A DNA stretch of 64,000 nucleotides from Oscillospiraceae bacterium (GTDB taxonomy: Bacteria > Bacillota > Clostridia > Oscillospirales > Oscillospiraceae). The stretch covers positions 31,115 to 95,114 of the forward strand of contig JAISXU010000081.1 in the NCBI GenBank assembly GCA_031270395.1, given 5' to 3'. A model generated the notes under the pieces. The model made no database searches and was not told the DNA's origin. It was given only the letters and a program-made list of their open reading frames with translations. Made by a program: the position numbers and the translations under genes. The stretch's first letter is position 1, and every line of letters starts with the position of its first letter. This document shows, one piece after another, positions 9,994 through 19,856 of the stretch.

Positions 9994-11313
9994 GTGAGTG
10001 GAGCTGACGCGATGAAATGTGACAATAAGGACAATGAGAATCGCAATGAATGTCTTAAAATGAAACGGGTACCCGGCGGCGATTTGCCTCATAGCGGACA
10101 GTACGGCGCTTGCGATATGCGCCCCGATTTCTGCTGCAAACCGGCTTGCTGCGCCGTGGGCCCGGCAGGCCCGGTGGGGCCCGCAGGACCGAAAGGCGAG
10201 CCGGGGGCTCCCGGGCAGCAGGGCCCGCAGGGGGAGGCCGGACAGCAAGGCCCGCAAGGCTTACAAGGCCCACAGGGGTCTCCTGGCGAACCCGGTTCTC
10301 CCGGCCCGCAGGGACCGCAGGGCGTTCCCGGCGCAGCCGGTCCGCATGGCCCGGAGGGCGCGCAGGGAGAGCAGGGGCCGGCCGGAGTACAGGGTATACA
10401 GGGCCCCGCGGGGGCAAACGGCGCGGACGGCGCCGGTGTAAGCATCAAGGGCTCTTATAATAGCTTGGCGGAATTGACGGCGGCCCATCCTACGGGCAAC
10501 ACGGGGGACGCGTATCTGGTGAACGACGATCTGTACATCTGGAGCGCCTCGTCGCAGACATGGGAGAATGTGGGAAACATCAGGGGGCCGCAGGGAGTAC
10601 AGGGCCCGCAGGGAGTGCAGGGACAGCAAGGAGAACGGGGAGAGCAGGGGGCGCGCGGCCCCGCCGGCCCGCAGGGAGCCCGGGGCAATGCCGGCCCCGC
10701 CGGTCCCGCTGGTCCTGCCGGCCCGCAGGGAGCTCAGGGTAATACCGGTCCCGCCGGCCCCGTTGGCCCTGCCGGCCCTGCCGGCCTGCAGGCCTCGACA
10801 ATAATTCCGTTTGCGTCCCATTCCGCGCCGCGCATGTCTACAAACAACACAGGCGCGGCCACAACGGTCAGCGCGATAACTTTCGGCGGGAGCTCGCCGG
10901 TGATAACGCTGGCGGCGGAGGGAACCGCGGCGCTCATGGGTGATAATCAGGACACGTTTACCCTGCCGTTCGACGCCGTTATCGAAAATATCTGCGTGAC
11001 CTTCAATACGATCGTGGATTATACGTTCCCGCAGGGATTGACGGTCTATCCGTTTTTGCAGCTATACACCGCGCCCCCGGACAGCAATGTATTCGCGCCT
11101 GTCGCGGAGACAAAGCTCGCGGTAAACGTGGGATACAGCGGCACGGTGCTCTCCCATACACCCAGAGCGGCCTCGCTGCAACAGCTCGGTCTGTCTCTGA
11201 GCGCGGGAACCAGGATACTCATAGGCGGCCATATGGAGACTGCCGGAGGCTCCGGTCTTTCCCGCGACTATTACTTCTATTTTACGGGCGGAATCTCGCT
11301 GCGGGAGACGTGA
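9994..11313 (+). CDS. Collagen-like (Gly-X-Y) repeat protein with BclB-type C-terminal domain; exosporium/surface protein
   Basis: Two long GPxGPQG blocks separated by [48 protein letters not shown]-terminal [12 protein letters not shown]...; Cys-rich N-terminus. Confidence 0.85.
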   Translation: MSGADAMKCDNKDNENRNECLKMKRVPGGDLPHSGQYGACDMRPDFCCKPACCAVGPAGPVGPAGPKGEPGAPGQQGPQGEAGQQGPQGLQGPQGSPGEPGSPGPQGPQGVPGAAGPHGPEGAQGEQGPAGVQGIQGPAGANGADGAGVSIKGSYNSLAELTAAHPTGNTGDAYLVNDDLYIWSASSQTWENVGNIRGPQGVQGPQGVQGQQGERGEQGARGPAGPQGARGNAGPAGPAGPAGPQGAQGNTGPAGPVGPAGPAGLQASTIIPFASHSAPRMSTNNTGAATTVSAITFGGSSPVITLAAEGTAALMGDNQDTFTLPFDAVIENICVTFNTIVDYTFPQGLTVYPFLQLYTAPPDSNVFAPVAETKLAVNVGYSGTVLSHTPRAASLQQLGLSLSAGTRILIGGHMETAGGSGLSRDYYFYFTGGISLRET

Positions 11314-11329
11314 CGGCGCCCCGTTTGCA

Positions 11330-11602
11330 GCCGCTTCGCGCCATATGGTATAATGTCCGCACAGCGGACATTATACGTGGCTGTCCCCATCGGCTCGCCG
11401 CTTCGCGGCAACCGCCGAGGGATGACACATTATACCATTGCCGCTTCGCGTCATGGTATAATGTCCACGTTGTGGACATTATACGAGGCTGTCCCCATCG
11501 GCTCGCCGCTTCGCGGCAACCGCCGAGGGATGACACATTATACCATTGCCGCTTCGCGTCATGGTATAATGTCCACGTTGTGGACATTATACAGTAGATA
11601 GT
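11330..11602. repeat. ~108-110 bp tandem repeat (2 full + 1 partial copy), each with palindrome GTATAATGTCCAC-GTT-GTGGACATTATAC
   Basis: Units begin near 11330, 11440 and 11548; near-identical by eye. Confidence 0.9.
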
Positions 11603-11637
11603 ACGCTTCAAACGTCTTGATTTGTGGGGAGGGCCGG

Positions 11638-12603
11638 ATGGACGATATTTCCGTCGCAGTCGCCGAAATTTCCAAAAAACTGCCCGAGCTCGAATACAGG
11701 CGCTCGGAGCTGCTGTCCGGACATACGTCGCTGCGGATAGGCGGGCCGGTGACCGCCATGTTTTTTCCGAAATCGGCGCATGAGCTGGAAACACTGCGCT
11801 CGCTGCTGCGGGATCGCGGCGTCGCGCCCATCGTCATGGGCAACGGGACAAACATACTCGCGGACGGGCGCGGTTTTGACGCTATCGCCATAAAAACGAC
11901 GGGCCTAAGCGGGCTTGAGACGACGCCGGACGGGTCGATACGCGCCGGCGCGGGCGTGACGCTGCGGCGGCTCGCGGCGTTCGCCCGCGATAACGGTCTG
12001 CGCGGACTCGAGTTTGCGCACGGCATACCCGGCACGCTCGGCGGCGCCGTCGTGATGAACGCGGGAGCGTACGGCGGGCAGATGAGCGACGCCGTCGCCG
12101 CGGTTCGGTATCTGCCCCGGTTTGACGGCGCGACTACGGCGGCGGAGGCGGAGGAGGCCGGCGCCGCGGAGTGCGGCTTCGGGTACAGGCGGAGCAGGTT
12201 TTCAGATGGCGGCGAGGTCGTCGTCTCGGCGGATATACGGCTTGAGCGAGCCGACGCCGGGGAGATCACCGCCCGTATGGAGGAACTGGCCGCGCGGAGA
12301 CGCGCCTCGCAGCCGCTTGATCTGCCCAGCGCCGGGAGCGCGTTCAAGCGCCCGCGCGACGGGTACGCGGCGGAGCTCATCGAGCGGGCGGGCTTAAAGG
12401 GGCACTCGGTCGGCGGGGCGCGCGTATCGGAGAAGCACGCCGGTTTTATAGTAAACGCCGCGGACGCGACGTTTGATGATGACCTGCGGTTGATAGAGTA
12501 TGTCCGTGTCCGCGTTTTGACGCTCTTTGGAGTAGCTCTCGAGCCGGAGATAAAAATATTACGCAGGGACTTAAACGGAGGCGCGCAGTCATGGAAATTC
12601 TGA
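11638..12603 (+). CDS. murB: UDP-N-acetylenolpyruvoylglucosamine reductase
   Basis: HTSLRIGGPV, GNGTNILADGRGFD, GIPGTLGGAVVMNAGAYGG, PSAGSAFKRP. Confidence 0.95.
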   Translation: MDDISVAVAEISKKLPELEYRRSELLSGHTSLRIGGPVTAMFFPKSAHELETLRSLLRDRGVAPIVMGNGTNILADGRGFDAIAIKTTGLSGLETTPDGSIRAGAGVTLRRLAAFARDNGLRGLEFAHGIPGTLGGAVVMNAGAYGGQMSDAVAAVRYLPRFDGATTAAEAEEAGAAECGFGYRRSRFSDGGEVVVSADIRLERADAGEITARMEELAARRRASQPLDLPSAGSAFKRPRDGYAAELIERAGLKGHSVGGARVSEKHAGFIVNAADATFDDDLRLIEYVRVRVLTLFGVALEPEIKILRRDLNGGAQSWKF

Positions 12604-13457
12604 TTATTTCGGGACTCTCCGGCGCGGGAAAGAGCCGCGTCGCCGCTATTTTGGAGGACATGGACTACTACTGCGTGGACAACATGCCCGTGGCCATGAT
12701 GCCAAAGTTCGCGGAGCTCGTCAATGGCGCGCGCGGCAGATACGAGCGCGTGGCGATGGTGACGGACGTCAGGGCGACGCGCAATATAGGCGAGCTGTTT
12801 GACGCGCTGGAGGGCATGAAGGCTCTTGGCTGCGAGTATCGGATACTGTTCGTAGAGGCCGATGTCGCCACTATTGTAAAGAGATACAAGGAGACGCGCA
12901 GGCGCCACCCGCTAGAGGCGTCGGAGGGCTTGCAGCTTGAAAACGCCGTGAGAAGCGAGATAGCGCTTCTCTCGCCTCTGCGCAGTCAGGCGGACGACGT
13001 CATAGACACGACGGGACTCACTCTCGGCAACCTCCAGCGGCGGCTCTTTACCCAATTTACGCAGGGGACGGACAGCAAGGCGATCGGCGTCAGCGTAAAA
13101 TCGTTCGGCTTCAAGCACGGACTGCCAATAGAGGCGGATCTCGTATTCGACGTGAGATTTCTGCCGAATCCGTATTACGTCAGCGGACTGCACGGACTGA
13201 GCGGCTTGGACGACGCCGTCAAAAATTATGTATTTGACTTCGAGCAGACCCGGAAATTTATGGAGACGCTGGGCGGGATGATGGAATTTCTGCTTCCGTA
13301 TTATATCGAGGAGGGAAAGCGCTATCTCGTGGTTTGCATCGGCTGCACGGGGGGACGGCACAGATCCGTGGCGGTCGCGCAGGCTCTGGCGGAGCGGTTG
13401 AGCGGAGCGGGATACGCGGTGGACTGCATCCACAGGGATATTGATAAGGGCGGCTGA
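12591..13457 (+). CDS. rapZ: RNase adapter protein RapZ / YvcJ-family nucleotide-binding protein
   Basis: IISGLSGAGKSRVAAILEDMDYYCVDNMP; CIGCTGGRHRSVAVAQAL. Confidence 0.95.
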   Translation: MEILIISGLSGAGKSRVAAILEDMDYYCVDNMPVAMMPKFAELVNGARGRYERVAMVTDVRATRNIGELFDALEGMKALGCEYRILFVEADVATIVKRYKETRRRHPLEASEGLQLENAVRSEIALLSPLRSQADDVIDTTGLTLGNLQRRLFTQFTQGTDSKAIGVSVKSFGFKHGLPIEADLVFDVRFLPNPYYVSGLHGLSGLDDAVKNYVFDFEQTRKFMETLGGMMEFLLPYYIEEGKRYLVVCIGCTGGRHRSVAVAQALAERLSGAGYAVDCIHRDIDKGG

Positions 13458-13537
13458 CCGTGGCGGGGCGCGCGGCTCCGGGCAGATCGGGGTTGCGCGT
13501 CCGTGCGCGGGCACACGCCGGGCGAGGTGAGAAGGGG

Positions 13538-14455
13538 ATGTCGTTTTCGGGCGGCATAAAGGCGGAGCTGTGCAGGAACGCGCCCGGATGCGATTTCTGC
13601 GTGGCCGCGGAATGCTTTGGGATATTGCTGTATTGCAACACGTTTTCCGGCAACGAAATACGAATAATAACTGAAAATCGCGACCTTGCCGCCGCCCTGC
13701 CGCGGCTGTTTCTCAGCGCCTTTGGCGTGCGGTTCGACGTCGCGCCCGGGGAGGACGCGGCGGCGGGGAAGCGCGTATTCGTCGTCAATGAGCGGGAAAA
13801 GCTGAAGCGCGTCTTTGAGCTGTACGGACTCAGCGGCGAGAGCATGCTCGCCCACCACATCAATCTCGGGGTTCTCGAGGCGGATTGCTGCCGGCGCAGC
13901 TTTGTGCGCGGCGCTTTTCTTGCGGGCGGGTCGGTGACCGATCCCGCCAAGCGTTACCACCTGGAACTCGTCACCGGGCACTACAACGTGAGCAGAGAGA
14001 TGTATACCCTCCTGCTCGATATGGATTTCCAACCGAAGGAGATGTCCCGAAACGGCAGCTATATCGTATATTTCAAGCAGAGCGGGGCGATAGAGGATTT
14101 TCTGACGCTCATCGGCGCGCCTGTCGCGGCGATGGAGCTGATGTCGGCGAAAATCGAAAAATCCATGCGCAACAGCGTGAACAGACGCGTGAACTGCGAC
14201 ACCGCGAACGTGACAAAGACCGTCGAAGCGGCACAGCAGCAGATAGAGGCGATCGGCAGACTCACCGCCGCGCGCGTGACGCCGGAGCTGCCCGAAAAAC
14301 TGAGACAGGCGGCCGTATTGAGAACGGAGAACCCCGAACTCAGTCTCGCGGAGCTCGGGGGACTGTGTTCGCCCCCCGTCACAAAATCGTGCATGAACCA
14401 CAGGATGAGAAAGCTGCTGGAGATGTCCGCGGCGCTTGACGAAACCGGTAGCTGA
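13538..14455 (+). CDS. whiA: DNA-binding protein WhiA (sporulation regulator family)
   Basis: FSGGIKAELCR..., FVRGAFLAGGSVTDPAKRYHLEL, NRRVNCDTANVTKTVEAAQQQ; murB-rapZ-whiA order. Confidence 0.94.
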   Translation: MSFSGGIKAELCRNAPGCDFCVAAECFGILLYCNTFSGNEIRIITENRDLAAALPRLFLSAFGVRFDVAPGEDAAAGKRVFVVNEREKLKRVFELYGLSGESMLAHHINLGVLEADCCRRSFVRGAFLAGGSVTDPAKRYHLELVTGHYNVSREMYTLLLDMDFQPKEMSRNGSYIVYFKQSGAIEDFLTLIGAPVAAMELMSAKIEKSMRNSVNRRVNCDTANVTKTVEAAQQQIEAIGRLTAARVTPELPEKLRQAAVLRTENPELSLAELGGLCSPPVTKSCMNHRMRKLLEMSAALDETGS

Positions 14456-14528
14456 GCGGGCGCCCGGCTTAACGTCCGTTTGCCGCCTCGCTGCGGCGCG
14501 CGGGATATACGCGGCGGCGCGTCCGGCT

Positions 14529-15614
14529 TCAAACGACCGTCAATTCCTTTGGCAGACTTGTGATGTTCTCGCTGCCGTCCTCAGTGATATACAGGACGTC
14601 CTCTATGCGCACTCCGAAGCGGCCCGGGAGGTATATGCCCGGCTCCGCCGAGATGACCGCGCCGTGGGGCAGCGGCTTGTCGTTTGCCTCCGAGGCGTTC
14701 GGCTGCTCGTGTACCTCGAGTCCCAGCCCGTGCCCGAAGCCGTGCCCGAAGTACCCGCCGTAGCCCGCCTCGTCTATTACGGCGCGCGCCGCGCCGTCCA
14801 CCTCGCGCCCTGTGACGCCGGCTCGCGCCGTCTCGATACCGCGAAGCTGCGCCCTCAGCACCGTGGCGTACACGCGCAGCATCTCGTGCGTCGGCTCGCC
14901 GACGCATAGCGTCCGGGTGGTGTCGCTGCACCAGCCGTCAACCCTCACGCCGAAATCTATGGTGAGAAATCCATCCTGTATCTTGTGGTCGGTCGGAACA
15001 CCGTGCGGCATACTCGAACGCGTTCCGGACACTACAATGGGGTCGAACGATTTGTCGTCCGCGCCGTTTCTCAAAAATCTGTATATGAGCTCCGCCGCCA
15101 GCTCTTTTTCCGATATGTCCCGGTTGATGAGCGGAAGTATCTGTTCAAACGAGCGCTCCGCCACGCGCTGCGCCCGCTTCATCGCCTCCAACTCCGCGGC
15201 GCTCTTGACCGACCGCAGTCTGCCCAGCAGCGCGGAAACCGCGAACAGCGGCGCCTTCAGCCGCGTCCGCCATACCTCGTACTCCGAGCACGTGACGCGC
15301 TCGTCCTCAAAGCCGACGCGCCGCAGTCCGAGCTCCGATATTATCGCGTTGATTGCGTCCGAATACCCGTTGTGTCCCGATACCTGCCTGATCTCCGCGC
15401 CCTCGATTGCCGCAGCGGCGGACTCGAAGTACCGGGAGTCCGTAAAAAACCACGCGCGATCCCGCGTGACGAGCGCGACCCCCGCGCTCGACTCAAAGCC
15501 CGTGGCGTACAGTCTGTTTGCCGGGCTCGTCACCATGACGCAGTCGCCGTCCCTGTCGCGCAGCACGCGCATGATTTTCGCGAGATTGTTGATTTTGAAG
15601 CCCAAACCCCTCAT
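14529..15614 (-). CDS. M24 (Xaa-Pro) aminopeptidase family protein
   Basis: FLTIDFGVRVDGWCSDTTRTLCVG; YFGHGFGHGLGLEVHEQP; AVISAEPGIYLPGRFGVRIED. Confidence 0.93.
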   Translation of the reverse strand: MRGLGFKINNLAKIMRVLRDRDGDCVMVTSPANRLYATGFESSAGVALVTRDRAWFFTDSRYFESAAAAIEGAEIRQVSGHNGYSDAINAIISELGLRRVGFEDERVTCSEYEVWRTRLKAPLFAVSALLGRLRSVKSAAELEAMKRAQRVAERSFEQILPLINRDISEKELAAELIYRFLRNGADDKSFDPIVVSGTRSSMPHGVPTDHKIQDGFLTIDFGVRVDGWCSDTTRTLCVGEPTHEMLRVYATVLRAQLRGIETARAGVTGREVDGAARAVIDEAGYGGYFGHGFGHGLGLEVHEQPNASEANDKPLPHGAVISAEPGIYLPGRFGVRIEDVLYITEDGSENITSLPKELTVV

Positions 15615-16135
15615 CTCCTTATTCTGCGGTCGCCGCGCGTCTGCGCCGGGCGCGCCATCGCCCGGAACGGCGCCTCAAGACCGTATCGCGCCGCGAGAAA
15701 CGCATTGCTCAAGCGGATTGGACGTACCAATATCGACGTGACGCCGGCGCGATTGGCCGCGAGCGTATCGGTGTAGACCTGATCGCCGGCGAACGCGGCG
15801 CGATCCGGCGCGCTGCCCGACTCGCGCAGCGCCGCGAAAATGCCCGCCGGAGACGGCTTGCGCGCGTTTTTTATGTAGCCGATCCGCATCATCCCGGCTA
15901 ACCTCTCCGCGCGCCCCGGCCTGCGGCTGTTTGAGACGATGAACAGCCGCACCCCGCCGGCGCGCACGGAATCCGCCCAGCGGACGACGCGCTCCTCGGG
16001 AGCGTCCGCGCCGTAGGGCGCCAGCGTATTGTCGAGATCGAGCATCAGGAAAGTGACCCCGATCTCTCTCAGAAACGCGGCGCTTATGTCGGAGACCGCG
16101 CCGAAGGAGTACGCCGGGACAGGTGAAAATTTCAT
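15611..16135 (-). CDS. YqeG family HAD IIIA-type phosphatase
   Basis: FLMLDLDNTLAPYG; FIVSNSRRPGRAERLAG; FAGDQVYTDTLAANRAGV. Confidence 0.9.
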   Translation of the reverse strand: MKFSPVPAYSFGAVSDISAAFLREIGVTFLMLDLDNTLAPYGADAPEERVVRWADSVRAGGVRLFIVSNSRRPGRAERLAGMMRIGYIKNARKPSPAGIFAALRESGSAPDRAAFAGDQVYTDTLAANRAGVTSILVRPIRLSNAFLAARYGLEAPFRAMARPAQTRGDRRIRR

Positions 16136-16221
16136 ATTCCTTGCCTTTCGTGAATACCAATCAAATAATTCCGTTTGGCGACAGTATATGAGAAGCAAAT
16201 TCGGATGGACAGGTTGAGGTT

Positions 16222-16986
16222 ATGAAAATATTTCTCGCGTCGCCCCCGGAGACGGCGGCCGACGCCGCGCGGACGGGGCTGGAGCTCGCGCATCTGGACT
16301 ACAAGCTGGAGGACGGCCGCCTCTGGCGCATAGAGGGCGGAGGTGCGCGCGGCGGGCTCATGGTGTGCGAGCTCGCGGGACTCGCGGCGGAGAGCGACGC
16401 CCGGGCGGCGGCGCGGGATATCCTCGCGGAATGCTCCGCGCGCGATTACGGCGGGGTGGTTCTGAGTCTCGAACGGGCGCCTAACCGGTCCCATATCGAG
16501 CTCGCGCGCCTCACGGGCGCCGCGGCGGCGGAGCGCGGTATGCTGTTCTTCTCCGGGGAGCGGCTTGCGCTCGCCGCCGGCTTGCCGTCCGGCGCCGCGC
16601 TCATACCCGCATCGCCGGACGGCGGGAGTCTGGAGGCGCGTCTTCGTGAGGCCGCGGGTCTCTTTGGCGCGGAACGCGTCGCACTGGAGATAGACGTCGT
16701 CATGGAGGACATCACCCCGCCGTCGCCGCCCGGCGCCGGACGTCCGCTGTCCCGAGGCGAATTGTCCGCTCTCGCCGCCCGGTACTGCAAAAAGCCGCAG
16801 TTTTCAGAGTATCTGTGCTGCAATTACTTCACATACCGCGCGGGCGCGTCGCGCCACGTCATTCTGTACGACGACCTCGCCAGCGTCAGGGCCAAGCTGT
16901 CGCTCGGCGCGAGTCTCGACATAGGCGCGGCCTTTTTATTCTATCCGCGCGCCGCGGATTTCGCGTCGAGTCTCCGCGGAGAATGA
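16222..16986 (+). CDS. Hypothetical protein (no family recognised)
   Basis: Long ORF MKIFLASPPETAADAARTG..., biased toward G/C at third positions like its neighbours. Confidence 0.6.
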   Translation: MKIFLASPPETAADAARTGLELAHLDYKLEDGRLWRIEGGGARGGLMVCELAGLAAESDARAAARDILAECSARDYGGVVLSLERAPNRSHIELARLTGAAAAERGMLFFSGERLALAAGLPSGAALIPASPDGGSLEARLREAAGLFGAERVALEIDVVMEDITPPSPPGAGRPLSRGELSALAARYCKKPQFSEYLCCNYFTYRAGASRHVILYDDLASVRAKLSLGASLDIGAAFLFYPRAADFASSLRGE

Positions 16987-17023
16987 GATACCGCCGCACG
17001 CCGCGAATGGATCGCGGCAGGCG

Positions 17024-17212
17024 CTACGGCCCGGCATCGCGGCGTACCGCCTTTACTCTGCGCTCTATCACGGCGCGCGGACGCATGATCTCGTGGCCGC
17101 AGCACAGACACTTCATCTTAAAATCGGCGCCGACGCGCGTCACGAGCCATTCAAAGCCGCCGCACGGATGCTTTTTCTTCATCGTAAGTATGTCGCCCAC
17201 AGCAATATCCAT
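17024..17212 (-). CDS. DUF951 domain-containing protein
   Basis: MDIAVGDILTMKKKHPCGGFEWLVTRVGADFKMKCLCCGHEIMRPRAVIERRVK. Confidence 0.9.
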   Translation of the reverse strand: MDIAVGDILTMKKKHPCGGFEWLVTRVGADFKMKCLCCGHEIMRPRAVIERRVKAVRRDAGP

Positions 17213-17218
17213 AATTTG

Positions 17219-18484
17219 TCAGATTTTTTTGATTTCCTCCCAGTAGCGCTTCGCCGCCTGTTCGGCCTTGTTATCCCCGTACTCGTAGTATTTCGCGCCC
17301 GCGAGCGCGTCCGGAAGATATTGCTGCGGGGCGTAATGGTTCGGGTAGTCGTGCGGATAGATGTAGTTCTGATCGCGCTCAAAGCCCGCGCCGTCCGCGT
17401 GTACGTTCTGTAACTGACGCGGTATGTCCCCTGTTTTGCCGGCGCGCACGTCCCCAAGCGCCGCGTCTATCGCGAGGTACGCGCTGTTTGACTTGGGCGC
17501 CGTCGCCAGCAGAACGGCGGCGTCCGCGAGCGGTATACGCGCCTCCGGCAGTCCGAGCTGCACGGCGCTGTCCACGCACGCCTTGACGATAGCCAGCGCC
17601 TGCGGATACGCGAGTCCGACGTCCTCGGCCGCTATCACGAGCAGCCTCCGGCACGGCGATATGATGTCGCCCGCCTCCAAAAGCCGCGCGAGATAGTGGA
17701 GCGCGGCGTCCGGATCGGAGCCACGGATCGACTTTTGGAGCGCGGAGACGATGTCGTAGTGGCCGTCGCCGTCCCTGTCGTACCGCATGGCGCTCCGCTG
17801 CGAGACGCCGACCGCGTCGTCGAGCGTGAGCGTCGCGCGGCCGCCGGCGTTTGCGCCCGCCGCGTAGTACAGCAGCTCCACGGCGTTTAGAGCCTTTCGC
17901 ACGTCGCCGCCGCACGAGCTCGCGATATGCCGCGCGGCTCCGTCCTCGATGTCTATAGTCACGCCGTCCCGGTTTTCGAGGAACGCGACGGCGCGCCTCA
18001 CGGCGAGCTCCGCGTCCGCGGCGGCTACGGCCTTGAACTCAAAGACCGTGCAGCGGCTTAAAATCGCGTTGTATACGTAGAAATACGGATTTTCCGTGGT
18101 GGACGCGATGAGCGTCATACTGCCATTCTCTATGAATTCAAGGAGGGACTGCTGCTGCTTCTTGTTGAAATACTGTATCTCGTCGAGGTAGAGAAGAACT
18201 CCGTTCGGCGTGAGAAACGTGTCGAGCTCCGATATTATGCTCTTGACGTCCGCGATGCCGGACGTCGTGGCGTTGAGCTTGCGCAGCGTTCTGCCCGACT
18301 CGCGCGCTATGATGTTCGCCACTGTGGTCTTGCCCGTGCCGGACGGCCCGTAGAACAGCATGTTGGGTATCGCCCCGCCGGCAATTATACGCCGCAGAAG
18401 CCCGTTTTTACCAAGTATGTGCTCCTGCCCCACGACGCCGGACAGCGTCTCCGGCCGCAATTCATCCGCAAGCGGGCGGTACAT
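17219..18484 (-). CDS. rarA: Replication-associated recombination protein A (RarA/MgsA AAA+ ATPase)
   Basis: MYRPLADELRPETLSGVVGQEHILG; FYGPSGTGKTTVANIIA; LYLDEIQYFNKKQQ. Confidence 0.93.
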   Translation of the reverse strand: MYRPLADELRPETLSGVVGQEHILGKNGLLRRIIAGGAIPNMLFYGPSGTGKTTVANIIARESGRTLRKLNATTSGIADVKSIISELDTFLTPNGVLLYLDEIQYFNKKQQQSLLEFIENGSMTLIASTTENPYFYVYNAILSRCTVFEFKAVAAADAELAVRRAVAFLENRDGVTIDIEDGAARHIASSCGGDVRKALNAVELLYYAAGANAGGRATLTLDDAVGVSQRSAMRYDRDGDGHYDIVSALQKSIRGSDPDAALHYLARLLEAGDIISPCRRLLVIAAEDVGLAYPQALAIVKACVDSAVQLGLPEARIPLADAAVLLATAPKSNSAYLAIDAALGDVRAGKTGDIPRQLQNVHADGAGFERDQNYIYPHDYPNHYAPQQYLPDALAGAKYYEYGDNKAEQAAKRYWEEIKKI

Positions 18485-18513
18485 CGCGCGCTCCTCCGCC
18501 GTCCCGCCGGCGT

Positions 18514-19761
18514 CTACCGGTAAATGGGATGGCCGGCGCACAGCCGATCCACCTCCGAACGGATATAGTCCGCCCTTCCGTCGAGGTCGGTAGCCGCTAG
18601 ATAGATAAGCTCCGCTATCTTGTCCATATCCCCCTCCGAAAAACCGCGCGTCGTGACGGACGGCGTACCGAGCCGCAGACCGCTCGTCAAGGAGGCGTTT
18701 TCGGGATCGTTCGGTATCTTATTTTTATTGGCGGTGATATACACGGAGTCCAGCATACGCTCCATATCGCGGCCGGTGAGTCCGAAGCGCCGCAGATCGA
18801 GCAGCATCAGGTGGTTGTCCGTCCCGCCGGATACGAGATCGAAGCCGCGCGCGCGCAGGGACGTCGCCAGCGCGGTCGCGTTGCGGCGGATGCGGCGCTG
18901 ATAGTCCGCAAATTCCGGGCGCAGCGCCTCGCCGAACGCGATGGCCTTTGCCGCTATGATGTGCATGAGCGGCCCGCCCTGCGCGCCGGGGAAGACGGCG
19001 CTGTTTATTCTTTTTGCGATATCTTCGTCATTTGTCATGAGGAAGCCGCCGCGCGGGCCGCGCATCGTCTTATGCGTCGTGCTGGAGACAATGTCGGCGT
19101 AGGGCACGGGGCTCGGGTGCTCCCCCGCCGCGACGAGTCCGCAGATGTGGGCGATGTCGGCCATGAGGTAGGCGCCGACCTCTTTGGCTATCTGTGAGAA
19201 CGCCGCGAAATCAATAATGCGCGGGTACGCCGACGCCCCGGCTATGATCATGCGCGGCCTGTGCTCCAGCGCGAGACGGCGCAGCTCGTCGTAGTCGATG
19301 AGATTTGTGTCCGGCGTAACGCCGTAGGATACTATCTTATATTGCTTCCCGGAGAAATTGGCGGCGCTGCCGTGAGAGAGGTGTCCGCCGTGGTCAAGAT
19401 TCATGCCGAGCACGGTGTCGCCCGGTTTGACGAGCGTTATATACGCCACGTAATTTGCCGATACGCCCGAGTGCGGCTGCACGTTCACAAATTTTGCTCC
19501 GAACAGCTTTTTGGCGCGCTCTATGGCGATACTCTCGACGACGTCCACGTTTTCACAGCCGCCGTAGTATCTGTGTCCCGGATAACCCTCGGCGTACTTG
19601 TTGGTCAGTACCGTGCCGGCGGCCGCCAGAACTGCCTCGCTGACAAAATTCTCGGACGCTATCAGCTCGATATTTCTCCTCTGGCGCGCGTACTCGCTCT
19701 CGACCGCCGCCCCGACCTCCGGATCGTACTCTGATATAAAGGACATCAAATCTCTAACCAC
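18514..19761 (-). CDS. glyA: Serine hydroxymethyltransferase
   Basis: [59 protein letters not shown]. Confidence 0.97.
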   Translation of the reverse strand: MVRDLMSFISEYDPEVGAAVESEYARQRRNIELIASENFVSEAVLAAAGTVLTNKYAEGYPGHRYYGGCENVDVVESIAIERAKKLFGAKFVNVQPHSGVSANYVAYITLVKPGDTVLGMNLDHGGHLSHGSAANFSGKQYKIVSYGVTPDTNLIDYDELRRLALEHRPRMIIAGASAYPRIIDFAAFSQIAKEVGAYLMADIAHICGLVAAGEHPSPVPYADIVSSTTHKTMRGPRGGFLMTNDEDIAKRINSAVFPGAQGGPLMHIIAAKAIAFGEALRPEFADYQRRIRRNATALATSLRARGFDLVSGGTDNHLMLLDLRRFGLTGRDMERMLDSVYITANKNKIPNDPENASLTSGLRLGTPSVTTRGFSEGDMDKIAELIYLAATDLDGRADYIRSEVDRLCAGHPIYR

Positions 19762-19811
19762 TTACGTTCCTCCCGACAATAATTAACTCCGCAGTACAAG
19801 CGGCGCGCTCA

Positions 19812-19840
19812 ATTATAACCGCAGTTTTGACATTTTTCAA
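19812..19840 (-). promoter_or_regulatory. Putative sigma-A promoter for glyA (TTGAAA-17-TATAAT on minus strand)
   Basis: -35 at 19835-19840, -10 at 19812-19817, 17 nt spacer. Confidence 0.65.
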
Positions 19841-19856
19841 GGAACAATTTCGTTTG

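Noticed and set aside
8887-10257. 456-aa minus-strand ORF across the histidine kinase
   Set aside because: Ser/Arg-rich antisense artefact with no recognisable domain.
10441-10600. Prophage tail-fibre interpretation of the collagen-like protein
   Set aside because: No capsid, terminase, integrase or other tail genes nearby; flanked by a two-component system and murB.
10055-10821. Cys/Pro-rich antisense ORFs (GPCGPCGPG...) in the collagen-like gene
   Set aside because: Mirror translation of GGN-CCN-CAG repeats; the plus-strand Gly-X-Y protein is the real gene.
11282-11601. ORFs in three frames across the 108 bp repeats (e.g. RGCPHRLAASRQPPRDD)
   Set aside because: Repeat period is a multiple of three so frames stay open by chance; multiple frames on both strands and no clear RBS.
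11330-11602. Possible CRISPR array
   Set aside because: Units are entirely near-identical over 108 bp with no unique spacers; no cas genes in the window.
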